NCBI GenBank assembly: GCA_028287035.1
Contig: JAQBQL010000033.1
Span: forward strand, 1-23,570
Direction: 5' to 3'
DNA from: Labilithrix sp.
GTDB lineage: Bacteria; Myxococcota; Polyangia; Polyangiales; Polyangiaceae
DNA length: 23,570 nt
Shown: in pieces, positions 16,074-23,570 of the stretch
Layout: each line of letters starts with the position of its first letter
Position numbering within the stretch: the stretch's first letter is position 1
Notes under the pieces: generated by a model
Told to the model about the DNA's origin: nothing
Databases searched by the model: none
The model's input: the letters and a program-made list of their open reading frames with translations, nothing else
Translations under genes and position numbers: made by a program

Positions 16074-16412
16074 GTGGGGGCGTCGAGGCTGCTCGTCCCC
16101 GCGCTCGCGTGCGTGGCCCTCCTCTCCGGTTGCCGGAAGAGGTCGGGCCCGCCGGACGGGGCCGAGCTCTTCGCCTCGACGTGCGCGCGCTGCCACGGGG
16201 AGCGCGGCGAGGGCGGAAGCCCGCTCCTCGGAGGCGGCACCGCCCCGCGGAACTTCCACGACCACGCGTTCCAGACGCAGCGCACCGACGAGCAGCTCGC
16301 CGACGTGATCGTCCACGGCAAGGGCTCGGGCATGCCCGCGTTCGGAAGCTTCTATTCGGAGGCCGAGCGGAAGGCCCTCGTCCAGCACGTGAGGTCCTTC
16401 GACCCACGCTGA
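16074..16412 (+). CDS. Mono-heme c-type cytochrome lipoprotein
   Basis: This 112-aa protein begins with a GTG one base after the receiver-gene stop codon, which fixes the start and implies translational coupling. The signal sequence ends in a good lipobox (ALLSGC, lipidated Cys20). One heme-binding motif, CARCH, is at 37-41, and a probable distal ligand Met lies in GSGMPAFG near residue 87. The fold pattern (ELFASTCARCHGERGEGG, LADVIVHGKGSGMPAFG, ALVQHVRSF) is that of small class I cytochromes such as the cytochrome c6/cbb3-CcoP type. It likely carries electrons at the outer face of the inner membrane or in the periplasm. Coupling to a response-regulator gene is unusual. Confidence 0.9.
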   Translation: MGASRLLVPALACVALLSGCRKRSGPPDGAELFASTCARCHGERGEGGSPLLGGGTAPRNFHDHAFQTQRTDEQLADVIVHGKGSGMPAFGSFYSEAERKALVQHVRSFDPR

Positions 16413-16461
16413 GCCCGGTCCTGATCTTGCGCTCCAGAAAGTTTCGTGTACGAACTATCGG

Positions 16462-17631
16462 ATGCCGAGCCCGTACCGCGAAGAGCACGAACAGTTCCGC
16501 AACACCGTCCGGAGCTTCTGCACGAAGGAGCTCGCGCCGCACGCCGACGCGTGGGAGGAGGCGGAGCTCTTCCCGAACGAGGTCTTCAAGCGCGCCGGCG
16601 AGCTCGGCATCTTCGGCGCGCACTACCCGGAGGAGCACGGCGGCGCGGGCGGCGACTACTGGTTCAGCATCGCCAAGGCCGAGGAGCTCCCGAAGTGCCG
16701 GTCCGCTGGCGTGTCGATGGGCCTCCTCGTGCAGAGCGACATGGCGACGCCGGTCATCAGCGATCTCGGCACGAAGGAGCAGATCGAGGAGTTCCTGATC
16801 CCTGCGCTCCGCGGCGACAAGATCGCAGCGCTGGGCGTCAGCGAGCCGAACGCGGGCAGCGACGTCGCCGGCATCCAGACGTGGGCCAAGCAGGACGGCG
16901 ACGACTGGGTCATCAACGGCGCGAAGACGTACATCACGAACGGCACGCGCGCCGACTTCGTGACGCTGCTCGTGAAGACGAACCCGGAGGCGGGCGCCCA
17001 CGGCTGCAGCTTCTTCCTCGTCCCGACGAAGACGAAGGGCTTCAGCGTGTCGAAGAAGCTGAAGAAGATCGGCAACCACGCGAGCGACACCGCGGAGCTC
17101 GCGTTCGAGGACATGCGCGTCCCGCAGCGCTACCTGCTCGGCCAGGCGAACCAGGGCTTCATGTACCTGATGCAGAACTTCCAGTCGGAGCGGCTCATCG
17201 CGTGCGCGAGCGCCACCGGCGGGCTGCAGATCGCAATGGACGAGGCGATCGCCTACGGCCGTGACCGGAAGGCGTTCGGCAAGCCGATCATCAAGCGCGA
17301 ATACTGGCAGCACAAGTTCGTCGACCTGCAGACGAAGCTCGAGGCCGCCAAGGCGCTCACCTACCGCGCCGCGGACATGTACAACGAGGAGCGCTACGTG
17401 AAGAAGGAGCCGATCTCGTTCGAGACCGTGAAGCTCATCTCGATGGCGAAGATCTTCGTCGGCGAGCTCGGCACCGAGCTCATCGACCAGTGTCTCCAGT
17501 TCCACGGCGGCGCCGGGTACATCGAGGAGATGCCCATCGCGCGTGCGTGGCGCGATCAGCGCCTCCTCCGTATCGGAGGAGGCACGACCGAGACGATGCG
17601 TTACTACGTGGCGAAGCTGATGGGGCTCTGA
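16462..17631 (+). CDS. Acyl-CoA dehydrogenase
   Basis: This 389-aa FAD enzyme catalyses alpha,beta-dehydrogenation of an acyl-CoA and passes electrons to an electron-transfer flavoprotein. The three-domain family pattern is complete: LGIFGAHYPEEHGGAGGDY, ALGVSEPNAGSDVAGI (FAD/substrate signature), KTYITNG, and QFHGGAGYIEEMPIARAWRDQR near the end. At the place where medium- and short-chain enzymes have their catalytic Glu (YEGTxxI) this protein has GGGTTE (Gly372-374). Instead Glu243 in QSERLIA matches the base position used by isovaleryl-CoA and long-chain acyl-CoA dehydrogenases. Substrate is therefore more likely branched or long-chain, which is inference. It begins 49 bp after the cytochrome gene; no clear Shine-Dalgarno is seen. 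It converges with the S1 protease, 1 bp between stops. Confidence 0.94.
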   Translation: MPSPYREEHEQFRNTVRSFCTKELAPHADAWEEAELFPNEVFKRAGELGIFGAHYPEEHGGAGGDYWFSIAKAEELPKCRSAGVSMGLLVQSDMATPVISDLGTKEQIEEFLIPALRGDKIAALGVSEPNAGSDVAGIQTWAKQDGDDWVINGAKTYITNGTRADFVTLLVKTNPEAGAHGCSFFLVPTKTKGFSVSKKLKKIGNHASDTAELAFEDMRVPQRYLLGQANQGFMYLMQNFQSERLIACASATGGLQIAMDEAIAYGRDRKAFGKPIIKREYWQHKFVDLQTKLEAAKALTYRAADMYNEERYVKKEPISFETVKLISMAKIFVGELGTELIDQCLQFHGGAGYIEEMPIARAWRDQRLLRIGGGTTETMRYYVAKLMGL

Positions 17632-17632
17632 G

Positions 17633-18862
17633 TCACTTCGTGAGCTTCAGGCCGTAGCTCTGGGCGTCCTGCCCGGAGCTACGGACCGCCACGAGGTAGT
17701 TGCCCGCCGACGAGGCCTTCGCCGCGAAGTGGGTGGGCGACTGGTTCGTGACCTGCGACCAGCCGCTGCCCGTGTTCTTCCACATCAGGATGTCGGCATC
17801 GCCGCTCGCGGTGAGCGTCAGATCGTAGGTGGCGCCCTTCGCGGCGCTCCACGAGAACCAGTCGACGTCGTCGCCGGTGGCGAGCGTTCCGCACCGCGTG
17901 CCCGAGAGCGCGTCGGGGTGGTTCGAGTCGTCGTTCGGCTCGGACTCGTGGGTTCCGGTGCATGCCGTCGTCCCGCCGGAGCTGCTGCTGCTGCCGCCGC
18001 TGGAGGAAGAGGACGACCCGCCGGAGCTGCTGCCGCCGGAGCTGCTGCCGCCGGAGCTGCTGCCGCCCGACGAGCTGGAGCTCGAGGAGGACGAGCCGCT
18101 GCCGCCGTTCGCCGCGATGAGCGACTGGATCTTCGCGTAGGCGAGGTCGACGCGCGCGAGGATCTCGCCGCCGCCGCCGCCCGAGTTCACCGCGGCGAGC
18201 GTGCGCGAGGTGCCGCTGCCCGTGTAGACCGGACCGCCCGAGTCGCCCGACTCGATGATCTCCTTCGCGGAGTACGAGAACGGGAAACCGTCGGCCTTGC
18301 CGTCGGTCAGCGTGACCGGCGCGCCGACGTAGAGGCCCGTGGTCGAGACCTTGTTGTTGCGGATGCGGCCGACGTTCACGGCCTTCGTGCCGTCGGCGGC
18401 CTTCGCGCTGGCGAGCTTCGGGTACTTCGTCAGGTTAATGGGCGTGTCGAGGATGATGACCGCGACGTCCAGCGTGTCGGGGTTCACGTAGTCGCCCGTC
18501 TGCACGTAGCCGGTCCACGAGCTCGAGCCGTGGGCGGTCTGGTTGGAGGCGTAGGGCGCCTTCACCGTCCAGGAGCTCACGCCGGCGACGCAGTGGCCCG
18601 CGGTGAGGACGAGCCGCGGGGCGATGACGGCGCCCGAGCAGTAGAAGTCGGGGCCGTCGACGAGGGCAGCCTCTTCGTAGGCGCTGGCGCTCGTGCCGTT
18701 GACGATCGGTTGGGAGACGGTGTCACTGCCGACGGCCTCCTCGCCGGAGCTCGCGCCCGATGTGCCGGCCTCGTCGGGTGACGAGCACGCCGCAGCGGCG
18801 GTGATGAGTGCGAGGGCGACCAGACCCAGCGTGCTGCGCACGCCCACATTAATCTCTTTCAT
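17633..18862 (-). CDS. Secreted trypsin-like (S1) serine protease, probable lipoprotein, with C-terminal PPC-like domain
   Basis: This 409-aa protein starts at 18862, where GGAGG lies 9 nt upstream. Other in-frame Met codons further out would add a non-signal extension. The signal sequence ends TAAAACSS, a probable but weak lipobox. The S1 domain has the full catalytic triad: His90 in LTAGHC, Asp132 in TLDVAVIIL and Ser208 in SGDSGGPV. A linker of almost pure Ser and Gly (about 255-300) joins it to a C-terminal beta domain (ESEPNDDSNHPDALSGTRCGTLATGDDVDWFSWSAAKG onward) with the pattern of bacterial pre-peptidase C-terminal (PPC) domains, often involved in secretion or surface interaction. 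Members of this style are plentiful in Myxococcota. Substrate is unknown. Confidence 0.92.
   Translation of the reverse strand: MKEINVGVRSTLGLVALALITAAAACSSPDEAGTSGASSGEEAVGSDTVSQPIVNGTSASAYEEAALVDGPDFYCSGAVIAPRLVLTAGHCVAGVSSWTVKAPYASNQTAHGSSSWTGYVQTGDYVNPDTLDVAVIILDTPINLTKYPKLASAKAADGTKAVNVGRIRNNKVSTTGLYVGAPVTLTDGKADGFPFSYSAKEIIESGDSGGPVYTGSGTSRTLAAVNSGGGGGEILARVDLAYAKIQSLIAANGGSGSSSSSSSSSGGSSSGGSSSGGSSSGGSSSSSSGGSSSSSGGTTACTGTHESEPNDDSNHPDALSGTRCGTLATGDDVDWFSWSAAKGATYDLTLTASGDADILMWKNTGSGWSQVTNQSPTHFAAKASSAGNYLVAVRSSGQDAQSYGLKLTK
18018..18062 (-). repeat. Three perfect 15-bp repeats in the Ser/Gly linker
   Basis: The plus-strand unit ccgccggagctgctg occurs three times head to tail (18018, 18033, 18048), encoding SSSGG on the minus strand. 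Related but imperfect copies flank it. The linker length is likely to vary between strains. Confidence 0.9.
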
Positions 18863-19104
18863 TACAGCTGTCCTCCGAGGTGCTGAGGCAGCTCCGTTCC
18901 CCCTACAGAGCACGCCTACTCTGCACCCCGGATCCAGGCATTTCAAATGAGCAAATTGCCACTCATCCCACTTAGGTGTGCGGAGCTGGGTGCATCGTCG
19001 CCATTCACACCGCTCACGCCGGACAGTTGCAGGATACATGCGTGTTGCGGCCCGCCGAGGCGACAAACGCGCCGCGCCACGCGACCACCACGCTCGAGCT
19101 CCCG
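18863..19104. other. Intergenic region upstream of the S1 protease
   Basis: This 242-bp gap should hold the protease promoter (minus strand) and the end of the upstream gene pair. A TTGAAA at about 18945 on the minus strand could be a -35, but no good -10 follows at 16-18 bp. A short inverted repeat CAGAG-N8-CTCTG lies near 18906-18923. No terminator with a T-run is evident for the 19105-20366 genes. Confidence 0.4.
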
Positions 19105-19761
19105 TCACGCAGCGCGGAGCTTCGCGCCCTGACCCATGTGGAAGAAGCGGCGGAGCTCACCCTGCAGCTCGCCGAAGCGGCCGCGCGTGACGTACTCCTT
19201 CTCGAGCCGGCTCGTGAAGCGGTGCGCGCAGTCGTTGGCGAGGCGATAGCGCTCGCCCTGCTCGCTGCCCGCGTCATGGAGATACGAGACGTCGCCGTAG
19301 AGGCGGTCGCGGAGACGCTGGCTGGTGCGCGCGTCGAAGTGCGACGAGGACTCGAGGGACGCCGCGAGGATGACGTACTTGTCGACCTCCGCCTGCACCT
19401 CGAGCTCGAGCTGCGTCGTCTCGCGATGCTGCGAGGCACGGTCCGCCAGGTAGACGAAGTGGCTCACGCCCTCGATGATCTGGCAGAGCGGGTCGAGCCC
19501 GGCGCCCTCCACGTCGACGGTGCGGTCGGTCAGCTTCGGCAGTCGGAGGAGCAGCTCGAGGCCGTCCTCCGACTCGCGCACGAAGAGCGTCTCGCGCTCG
19601 TCGCCCTCGGCCGGGGCCACGAAGGCGTCGACGTCGGCGGCGCGGTCGAGGCGGTAGAGGGTCTCGAGACCACGCTGGATGCGCGAGGCGAGGGCGATCT
19701 CGCGGACCAGGAGGGCCCCGTTGCCCGCGAGCGCGCTCTGACCGCGCGCCTCGCCGCTCAC
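19105..19761 (-). CDS. Unrecognised conserved-looking protein, second gene of the pair beside groESL
   Basis: I do not recognise this 218-aa protein. The start is the GTG at 19761, which overlaps the upstream stop codon by 4 bases (GTGA); longer upstream starts would overlap that gene deeply. It has no signal peptide or membrane helix. The first half is mixed (SALAGNGALLVREIALASRIQRGLETLYRLD, then a beta-type stretch FVAPAEGDERETLFVRESEDGLELLLRLP). The second half is helical and charged (PLCQIIEGVSHFVYLADRASQHRETTQLELEVQAEVDKYVILA, later DVSYLHDAGSEQGERYRLANDCAHRFTSRLEKEY). Regular third-position G/C and residue composition support a real cytosolic protein. The tight overlap with its partner suggests they act together, possibly as a complex. 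Confidence 0.75.
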   Translation of the reverse strand: MSGEARGQSALAGNGALLVREIALASRIQRGLETLYRLDRAADVDAFVAPAEGDERETLFVRESEDGLELLLRLPKLTDRTVDVEGAGLDPLCQIIEGVSHFVYLADRASQHRETTQLELEVQAEVDKYVILAASLESSSHFDARTSQRLRDRLYGDVSYLHDAGSEQGERYRLANDCAHRFTSRLEKEYVTRGRFGELQGELRRFFHMGQGAKLRAA

Positions 19762-20366
19762 GAGACCAGCCCGCCGCCTCGGCCGGCGACGAAGCCGTGC
19801 GACGCGAGCGCCTCGCCGAGCCGCTCGCTGCGCGTCTTCACCCATCGCTCGTACAGCTTGAGGACGCCCTGGGAGGTGGCGACGCTCTTCGCGATGGTGG
19901 CGTTGGCGACCTCCGCGAGAACCGACACGAAGGCGTTGAAGTCCTTCGCGAGCTCGGCGAAGAGGTCGAAGGTCCTCTCCTCGGTCTGCTCGCGGTTACG
20001 GAGGAGGGAGCCCGCGTTCTCGTAGGCGGTCCGCCCGATGCTCATCACGTAGCGGGTGTCGACGCCGCGCGCCTCGAAGTGGTCGGCGAAGAACCCGGAC
20101 GAGTAGAGGACGCCGTCCCCGAGGGTCCGGAGCTTGTCGAACCGCTCGGCGAGGGCCGGGGTGTTCATGGCCTCGTCGAGGAGGAAGGTGAGCGGCCGCT
20201 CGAGGGTCTTCTCGACGGGGCTGCCCGGCTTCGCGAGCTCCGCGAGGAGCCCCACGACGTAGGTGGTGGCGCCTTCGGAGGCCTTGAGGCCCCGCGAACG
20301 CATCGCGTCACCGACGATTTCACCGAAGAAGTCCGACACTGACGTGGTGGCGACAATCGTTGTCAT
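19758..20366 (-). CDS. Unrecognised protein divergent from groES, first gene of the pair
   Basis: I do not recognise this 202-aa protein. It is predicted to be mostly helical and cytoplasmic, without signal peptide: TTSVSDFFGEIVGDAMRSRG, TTYVVGLLAELAKPG, FLLDEAMNTPALAERFDKLRTLGDGVLYSSGFFADHF, then YVMSIGRTAYENAGSLL and a final helical bundle RTFDLFAELAKDFNAFVSVLAEVANA. The ATG at 20366 is the first in frame after the intergenic region. Its stop overlaps the next gene's GTG by 4 bases. It is transcribed away from groESL, and an imperfect CIRCE-like palindrome lies 78-103 bp upstream of its start. A role in proteostasis or stress is suggested only by that placement. Confidence 0.78.
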   Translation of the reverse strand: MTTIVATTSVSDFFGEIVGDAMRSRGLKASEGATTYVVGLLAELAKPGSPVEKTLERPLTFLLDEAMNTPALAERFDKLRTLGDGVLYSSGFFADHFEARGVDTRYVMSIGRTAYENAGSLLRNREQTEERTFDLFAELAKDFNAFVSVLAEVANATIAKSVATSQGVLKLYERWVKTRSERLGEALASHGFVAGRGGGLVS

Positions 20367-20443
20367 GCTCTTAAGGCGTACAACGACCCGTACCCTCGAG
20401 CAATTAAGCCCAGGACCTTCGCGGACTTAGGTGCCGCAGCCCG

Positions 20444-20469
20444 TCAGCACTCCGGGGCGTGAGTGCTCG
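20444..20469. promoter_or_regulatory. Imperfect CIRCE-like inverted repeat
   Basis: TCAGCACTC (20444-20452) and GAGTGCTCG (20461-20469) flank an 8-bp spacer. The inner seven bases of each arm (AGCACTC/GAGTGCT) match the CIRCE operator perfectly; the outer bases and the 8- rather than 9-bp spacer deviate. It lies 145 bp upstream of the perfect CIRCE and nearer to the divergent gene at 20366 than to groES, so it could serve that gene or act as a second HrcA site. Confidence 0.55.
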
Positions 20470-20574
20470 GCGGGAACAAACGCCCCCGCCTACCTGTCCA
20501 CACCCGGGACAAGTCGAACAGTTACCTAGGTTTGGCTGTCAGTAGTCGATCTTCTACGGGATGCGCGGCGCCCC

Positions 20575-20602
20575 TTGACGCCCACGAGAGGGGGATTATG
20601 TT
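20575..20602 (+). promoter_or_regulatory. groESL promoter
   Basis: TTGACG (20575-20580) and TATGTT (20597-20602), separated by 16 bp, form a good sigma70-type promoter. The expected start near 20609 puts the CIRCE element at the very beginning of the transcript and over the initiation region, the classical HrcA arrangement. Confidence 0.8.
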
Positions 20603-20613
20603 CCGCCGCGCCG

Positions 20614-20640
20614 TTAGCACTCGTCCCTGATGAGTGCTAA
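20614..20640. promoter_or_regulatory. CIRCE operator (HrcA binding site)
   Basis: This is a perfect 9-9-9 element: TTAGCACTC at 20614-20622, a 9-bp spacer, and GAGTGCTAA at 20632-20640. HrcA binds this inverted repeat and represses chaperone operons until heat or unfolded proteins draw GroEL away. hrcA itself is not in the window. Confidence 0.97.
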
Positions 20641-20724
20641 CAATCGCCAGGCTTCACAAGCCAGCCACCAGTTTCGCGGTTTCGGCCCTCTACGAACGGC
20701 CAGCCGCCGAAGGAGAACAGTCTC

Positions 20725-21015
20725 ATGAGCATTCGTCCCCTGCAGGACCGGGTCATCCTCAAGCGCGTCAAGGAAGAGGAGAAGACCAAGGGCGGCATCA
20801 TCATCCCCGACACGGCCAAAGAGAAGCCGATCGAGGGTGAGGTCGTCGCGGTCGGCAACGGCAAGCACATGGAAGACGGCACGCTGCGCAAGCTCGACGT
20901 GAAGGTCGGCGACCGCGTCCTCTTCGGCAAGTACAGCGGCACCGAGGTGAAGCTGGAAGGCGAAGAGCGCCTGATCGTCCGTGAGGACGACATCCTCGCC
21001 GTCCTCGAGAAGTGA
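20725..21015 (+). CDS. groES: Co-chaperonin GroES
   Basis: This 96-aa protein forms the heptameric lid of the GroEL folding chamber. The family pattern is complete: [33 protein letters not shown] (core strand and mobile loop), [28 protein letters not shown] and the C-terminal [11 protein letters not shown] strong Shine-Dalgarno AAGGAG lies 9 nt before the ATG. Length is standard. It is the first gene of the CIRCE-controlled operon, with groEL 54 bp downstream. Confidence 0.98.
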   Translation: MSIRPLQDRVILKRVKEEEKTKGGIIIPDTAKEKPIEGEVVAVGNGKHMEDGTLRKLDVKVGDRVLFGKYSGTEVKLEGEERLIVREDDILAVLEK

Positions 21016-22701
<1,686 letters not shown>

Positions 22702-22706
22702 CAGGT

Positions 22707-22816
22707 GGGGCTCCGCCCCTCGCTTCGCGAGCCTCCCCGGGATGCGACCTACCCGGCGTGATTCGCCTTCGGCGAACGGCGCTTCGCGCCGAAGACACGC
22801 CTAGGTAGCAGCATCG
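22707..22816. repeat. Branched palindromic element downstream of groEL
   Basis: Two simple hairpins (GGGGC-TCC-GCCCC at 22707-22719 and CTCGC-TTC-GCGAG at 22719-22731) are followed by a branched structure. GATGC (22741-22745) pairs with GCATC (22811-22815), CTACC (22749-22753) with GGTAG (22804-22808), and GGCGTG (22755-22760) with CACGCC (22796-22801). Inside sit two more hairpins, TTCGCC-TTC-GGCGAA (22762-22776) and CGGCGC-TTC-GCGCCG (22777-22791). The repeated TTC triloops look like a dispersed intergenic repeat or a structured 3' UTR. Confidence 0.6.
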
Positions 22817-22818
22817 AA

Positions 22819-22859
22819 AACGACCTCTCACGCACTTGCGTGAGGGGTCGTTCTCTTTT
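22819..22859 (+). terminator. Intrinsic terminator of the groESL operon
   Basis: AACGACC-T-CTCACGC (22819-22833) pairs with GCGTGAG-G-GGTCGTT (22838-22852), giving a 15-bp stem with one T-G pair around an ACTT loop, followed by ctctttt. It is a strong Rho-independent terminator, 117 bp after the groEL stop. Confidence 0.92.
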
Positions 22860-22900
22860 GTGGCCGGCAGGAATCGGAAGCCCTAAACGTAGAGTCCGAC

Positions 22901-23236
22901 ATGCTCTGGTACATGCTGCTCAGCGAGGAGCTCCGCGTCTGGGAGCAGCGCATCGGCGCCTGGGTCGCGCAGTGTCAGGGGTGCCACCGCGAAGGCTGGC
23001 AGCTGACGTTCCGCATCTGGCGGACCAAGGGCAGCGCGATGTCGCCGGCGACGCCGTACGGGTACGCCTACGGCGAGTGCTACCAGGTTCGCTGCAGCAG
23101 CTGCGGTGCGGCCACGAACGTCGGGCACCCCAGCCAGTGGGTCCCGAGCATCGGCCCCGCGTACGCGTACGAGAACCATCCGCCGGTCTATGGAACGCCG
23201 CAGTACGTGCAGCTCGCGTTCCCGGCAATGCGCTGA
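22901..23236 (+). CDS. Small protein with two CxxC motifs (zinc-ribbon-like), unknown function
   Basis: This 111-aa protein shows very strong third-position G/C and hence is likely real. It has a Trp-rich N-terminal helix (MLWYMLLSEELRVWEQRIGAWVAQ) running straight into CQGC (Cys25, Cys28) and a second pair CSSC (Cys65, Cys68). Four cysteines spaced CxxC-36-CxxC suggest a zinc ribbon, with Cys60 spare. Between them lies a beta-type stretch (WQLTFRIWRTKG) and an aromatic turn (YGYAYGECYQV). The C-terminus is Pro/Tyr-rich. No signal peptide is evident, and I do not recognise the family. The ATG at 22913 (MLLSEE) is an alternative start. It stands alone after the groESL terminator. Confidence 0.7.
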   Translation: MLWYMLLSEELRVWEQRIGAWVAQCQGCHREGWQLTFRIWRTKGSAMSPATPYGYAYGECYQVRCSSCGAATNVGHPSQWVPSIGPAYAYENHPPVYGTPQYVQLAFPAMR

Positions 23237-23536
23237 CGCCCCCACATTGACGCACGCCGCCGCGCGCGATCTCCGCGCTCCGCGGAATGATTGCGTATTT
23301 CGGAATGCTTCCCTGCGGCGCAATGTGAGACGGCCCTGAGACAATCGGACCGTCAATAAAAGAGCGGACCGCTGCGTGGCAATTTGATCAGAGGTTCCAT
23401 GCGTTTGTGACGAACGCGCAAATCCGAGGGTGCACTTCGGTGTACCTGAGTGCCGGGGTGGGACTTGCACGCACCATCCTCCATTGCTAGAGCGCCCGTC
23501 CTCACCAGAGCTCTGGTGAGAAAGGAGTGTCGCGGT
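23237..23536 (+). promoter_or_regulatory. Structured leader region of the gene at the right edge
   Basis: This 300-bp stretch has no gene. It holds a repeated CGGAATG (about 23283 and 23301). Two good hairpins follow: GCGTTTG-TGA-CGAACGC (23401-23417) and GGTGCAC-TTCG-GTGTACC (23429-23446, a stable C-UUCG-G tetraloop). A perfect palindrome at 23501-23520 sits just before the ribosome site. This looks like a long structured 5' leader, but it matches no riboswitch class I could recall. I cannot place the promoter securely. Confidence 0.5.
23501..23520. promoter_or_regulatory. Perfect 20-bp palindrome before the ribosome binding site
   Basis: CTCACCAGAGCTCTGGTGAG reads the same on both strands. 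It ends directly against AAAGGAG (23521-23527). It could be a dimeric repressor's operator or, in RNA, an 8-bp hairpin with an AGCT loop beside the Shine-Dalgarno. Confidence 0.6.
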
Positions 23537-23570
23537 ATGGGTTCTCTCAAGTCGGGTCTCTTTGCGATCG
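23537..23570 (+). CDS. Start of a CDS cut by the window edge
   Basis: An ATG at 23537 is preceded by an excellent Shine-Dalgarno (AAAGGAG, 23521-23527, 9-nt spacing). Only eleven codons are visible (MGSLKSGLFAI). One lysine followed by hydrophobic residues would suit the beginning of a signal peptide or membrane helix, but no function can be assigned. Confidence 0.65.
   Translation, partial: MGSLKSGLFAI

Noticed and set aside
23397..23520. Cyclic di-GMP-I (GEMM) or SAH riboswitch in the right-edge leader
   Set aside because: Some short words looked similar (GCGCAAATCC, CCGAGG), but the conserved cores, the GAAA tetraloop-receptor of GEMM and the GCGCTGC of SAH, are absent.

Overview
The window is high-GC DNA (roughly 70% by eye) with strong G/C preference at third codon positions. 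It carries many predicted lipoproteins, a PEGA-like two-helix protein, a serine protease with a long Ser/Gly linker, a plug-type TonB-dependent receptor, an AsmA-like/GT51 fusion and a lysine-repeat response regulator. Together these suggest Myxococcota, probably the Polyangia lineage. That placement is inferred from gene content and was not tested with a tree.

Layout. Positions 1-590 hold the 3' end of a ribosomal operon: the 23S tail, a spacer with a strong hairpin, a complete 5S gene and an intrinsic terminator. Next come a PEGA-like envelope protein (minus) and, divergently, a di-heme cytochrome c peroxidase lipoprotein, a TerB-like protein and a large membrane-anchored peptidoglycan glycosyltransferase fused to an AsmA-like region. 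These converge on tadA, which lies directly behind tRNA-Arg(ACG), the usual substrate of TadA, and appears to share its promoter. A 593-bp stretch without a clear gene follows. Then come a PDZ-thioredoxin/VWA(CoxE-like) pair, an ApbE lipoprotein divergent from a TonB-dependent receptor, a PH-like membrane protein, and a truncated GAF-Enzyme I-like protein that has arginine where the phospho-histidine should be. After these lie an SCP2-fold protein, a response regulator with a histone-H1-like tail coupled to a c-type cytochrome lipoprotein, an acyl-CoA dehydrogenase, and a secreted S1 protease.

The right-hand part is a heat-shock locus. groES-groEL is preceded by a good sigma70-type promoter and a perfect CIRCE operator (the HrcA site). 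Divergent from it is an overlapping pair of unrecognised genes with a second, imperfect CIRCE-like palindrome on their side of the intergenic region. GroEL has a Gly/His-rich C-terminus instead of the usual GGM tail, plus a CxxC in the apical domain. Downstream are a branched palindromic element, a strong terminator, a small CxxC-pair protein, and a structured leader with a perfect 20-bp palindrome in front of a gene that runs off the window.

The best candidates for undescribed biology are: (1) the two-gene unit beside groESL with its own CIRCE-like site; (2) the EI(Ntr)-like pseudoenzyme; (3) the receiver domain fused to KKKAAPA repeats; (4) the AsmA-like/GT51 fusion; and (5) the tRNA-Arg(ACG)-tadA transcription unit.
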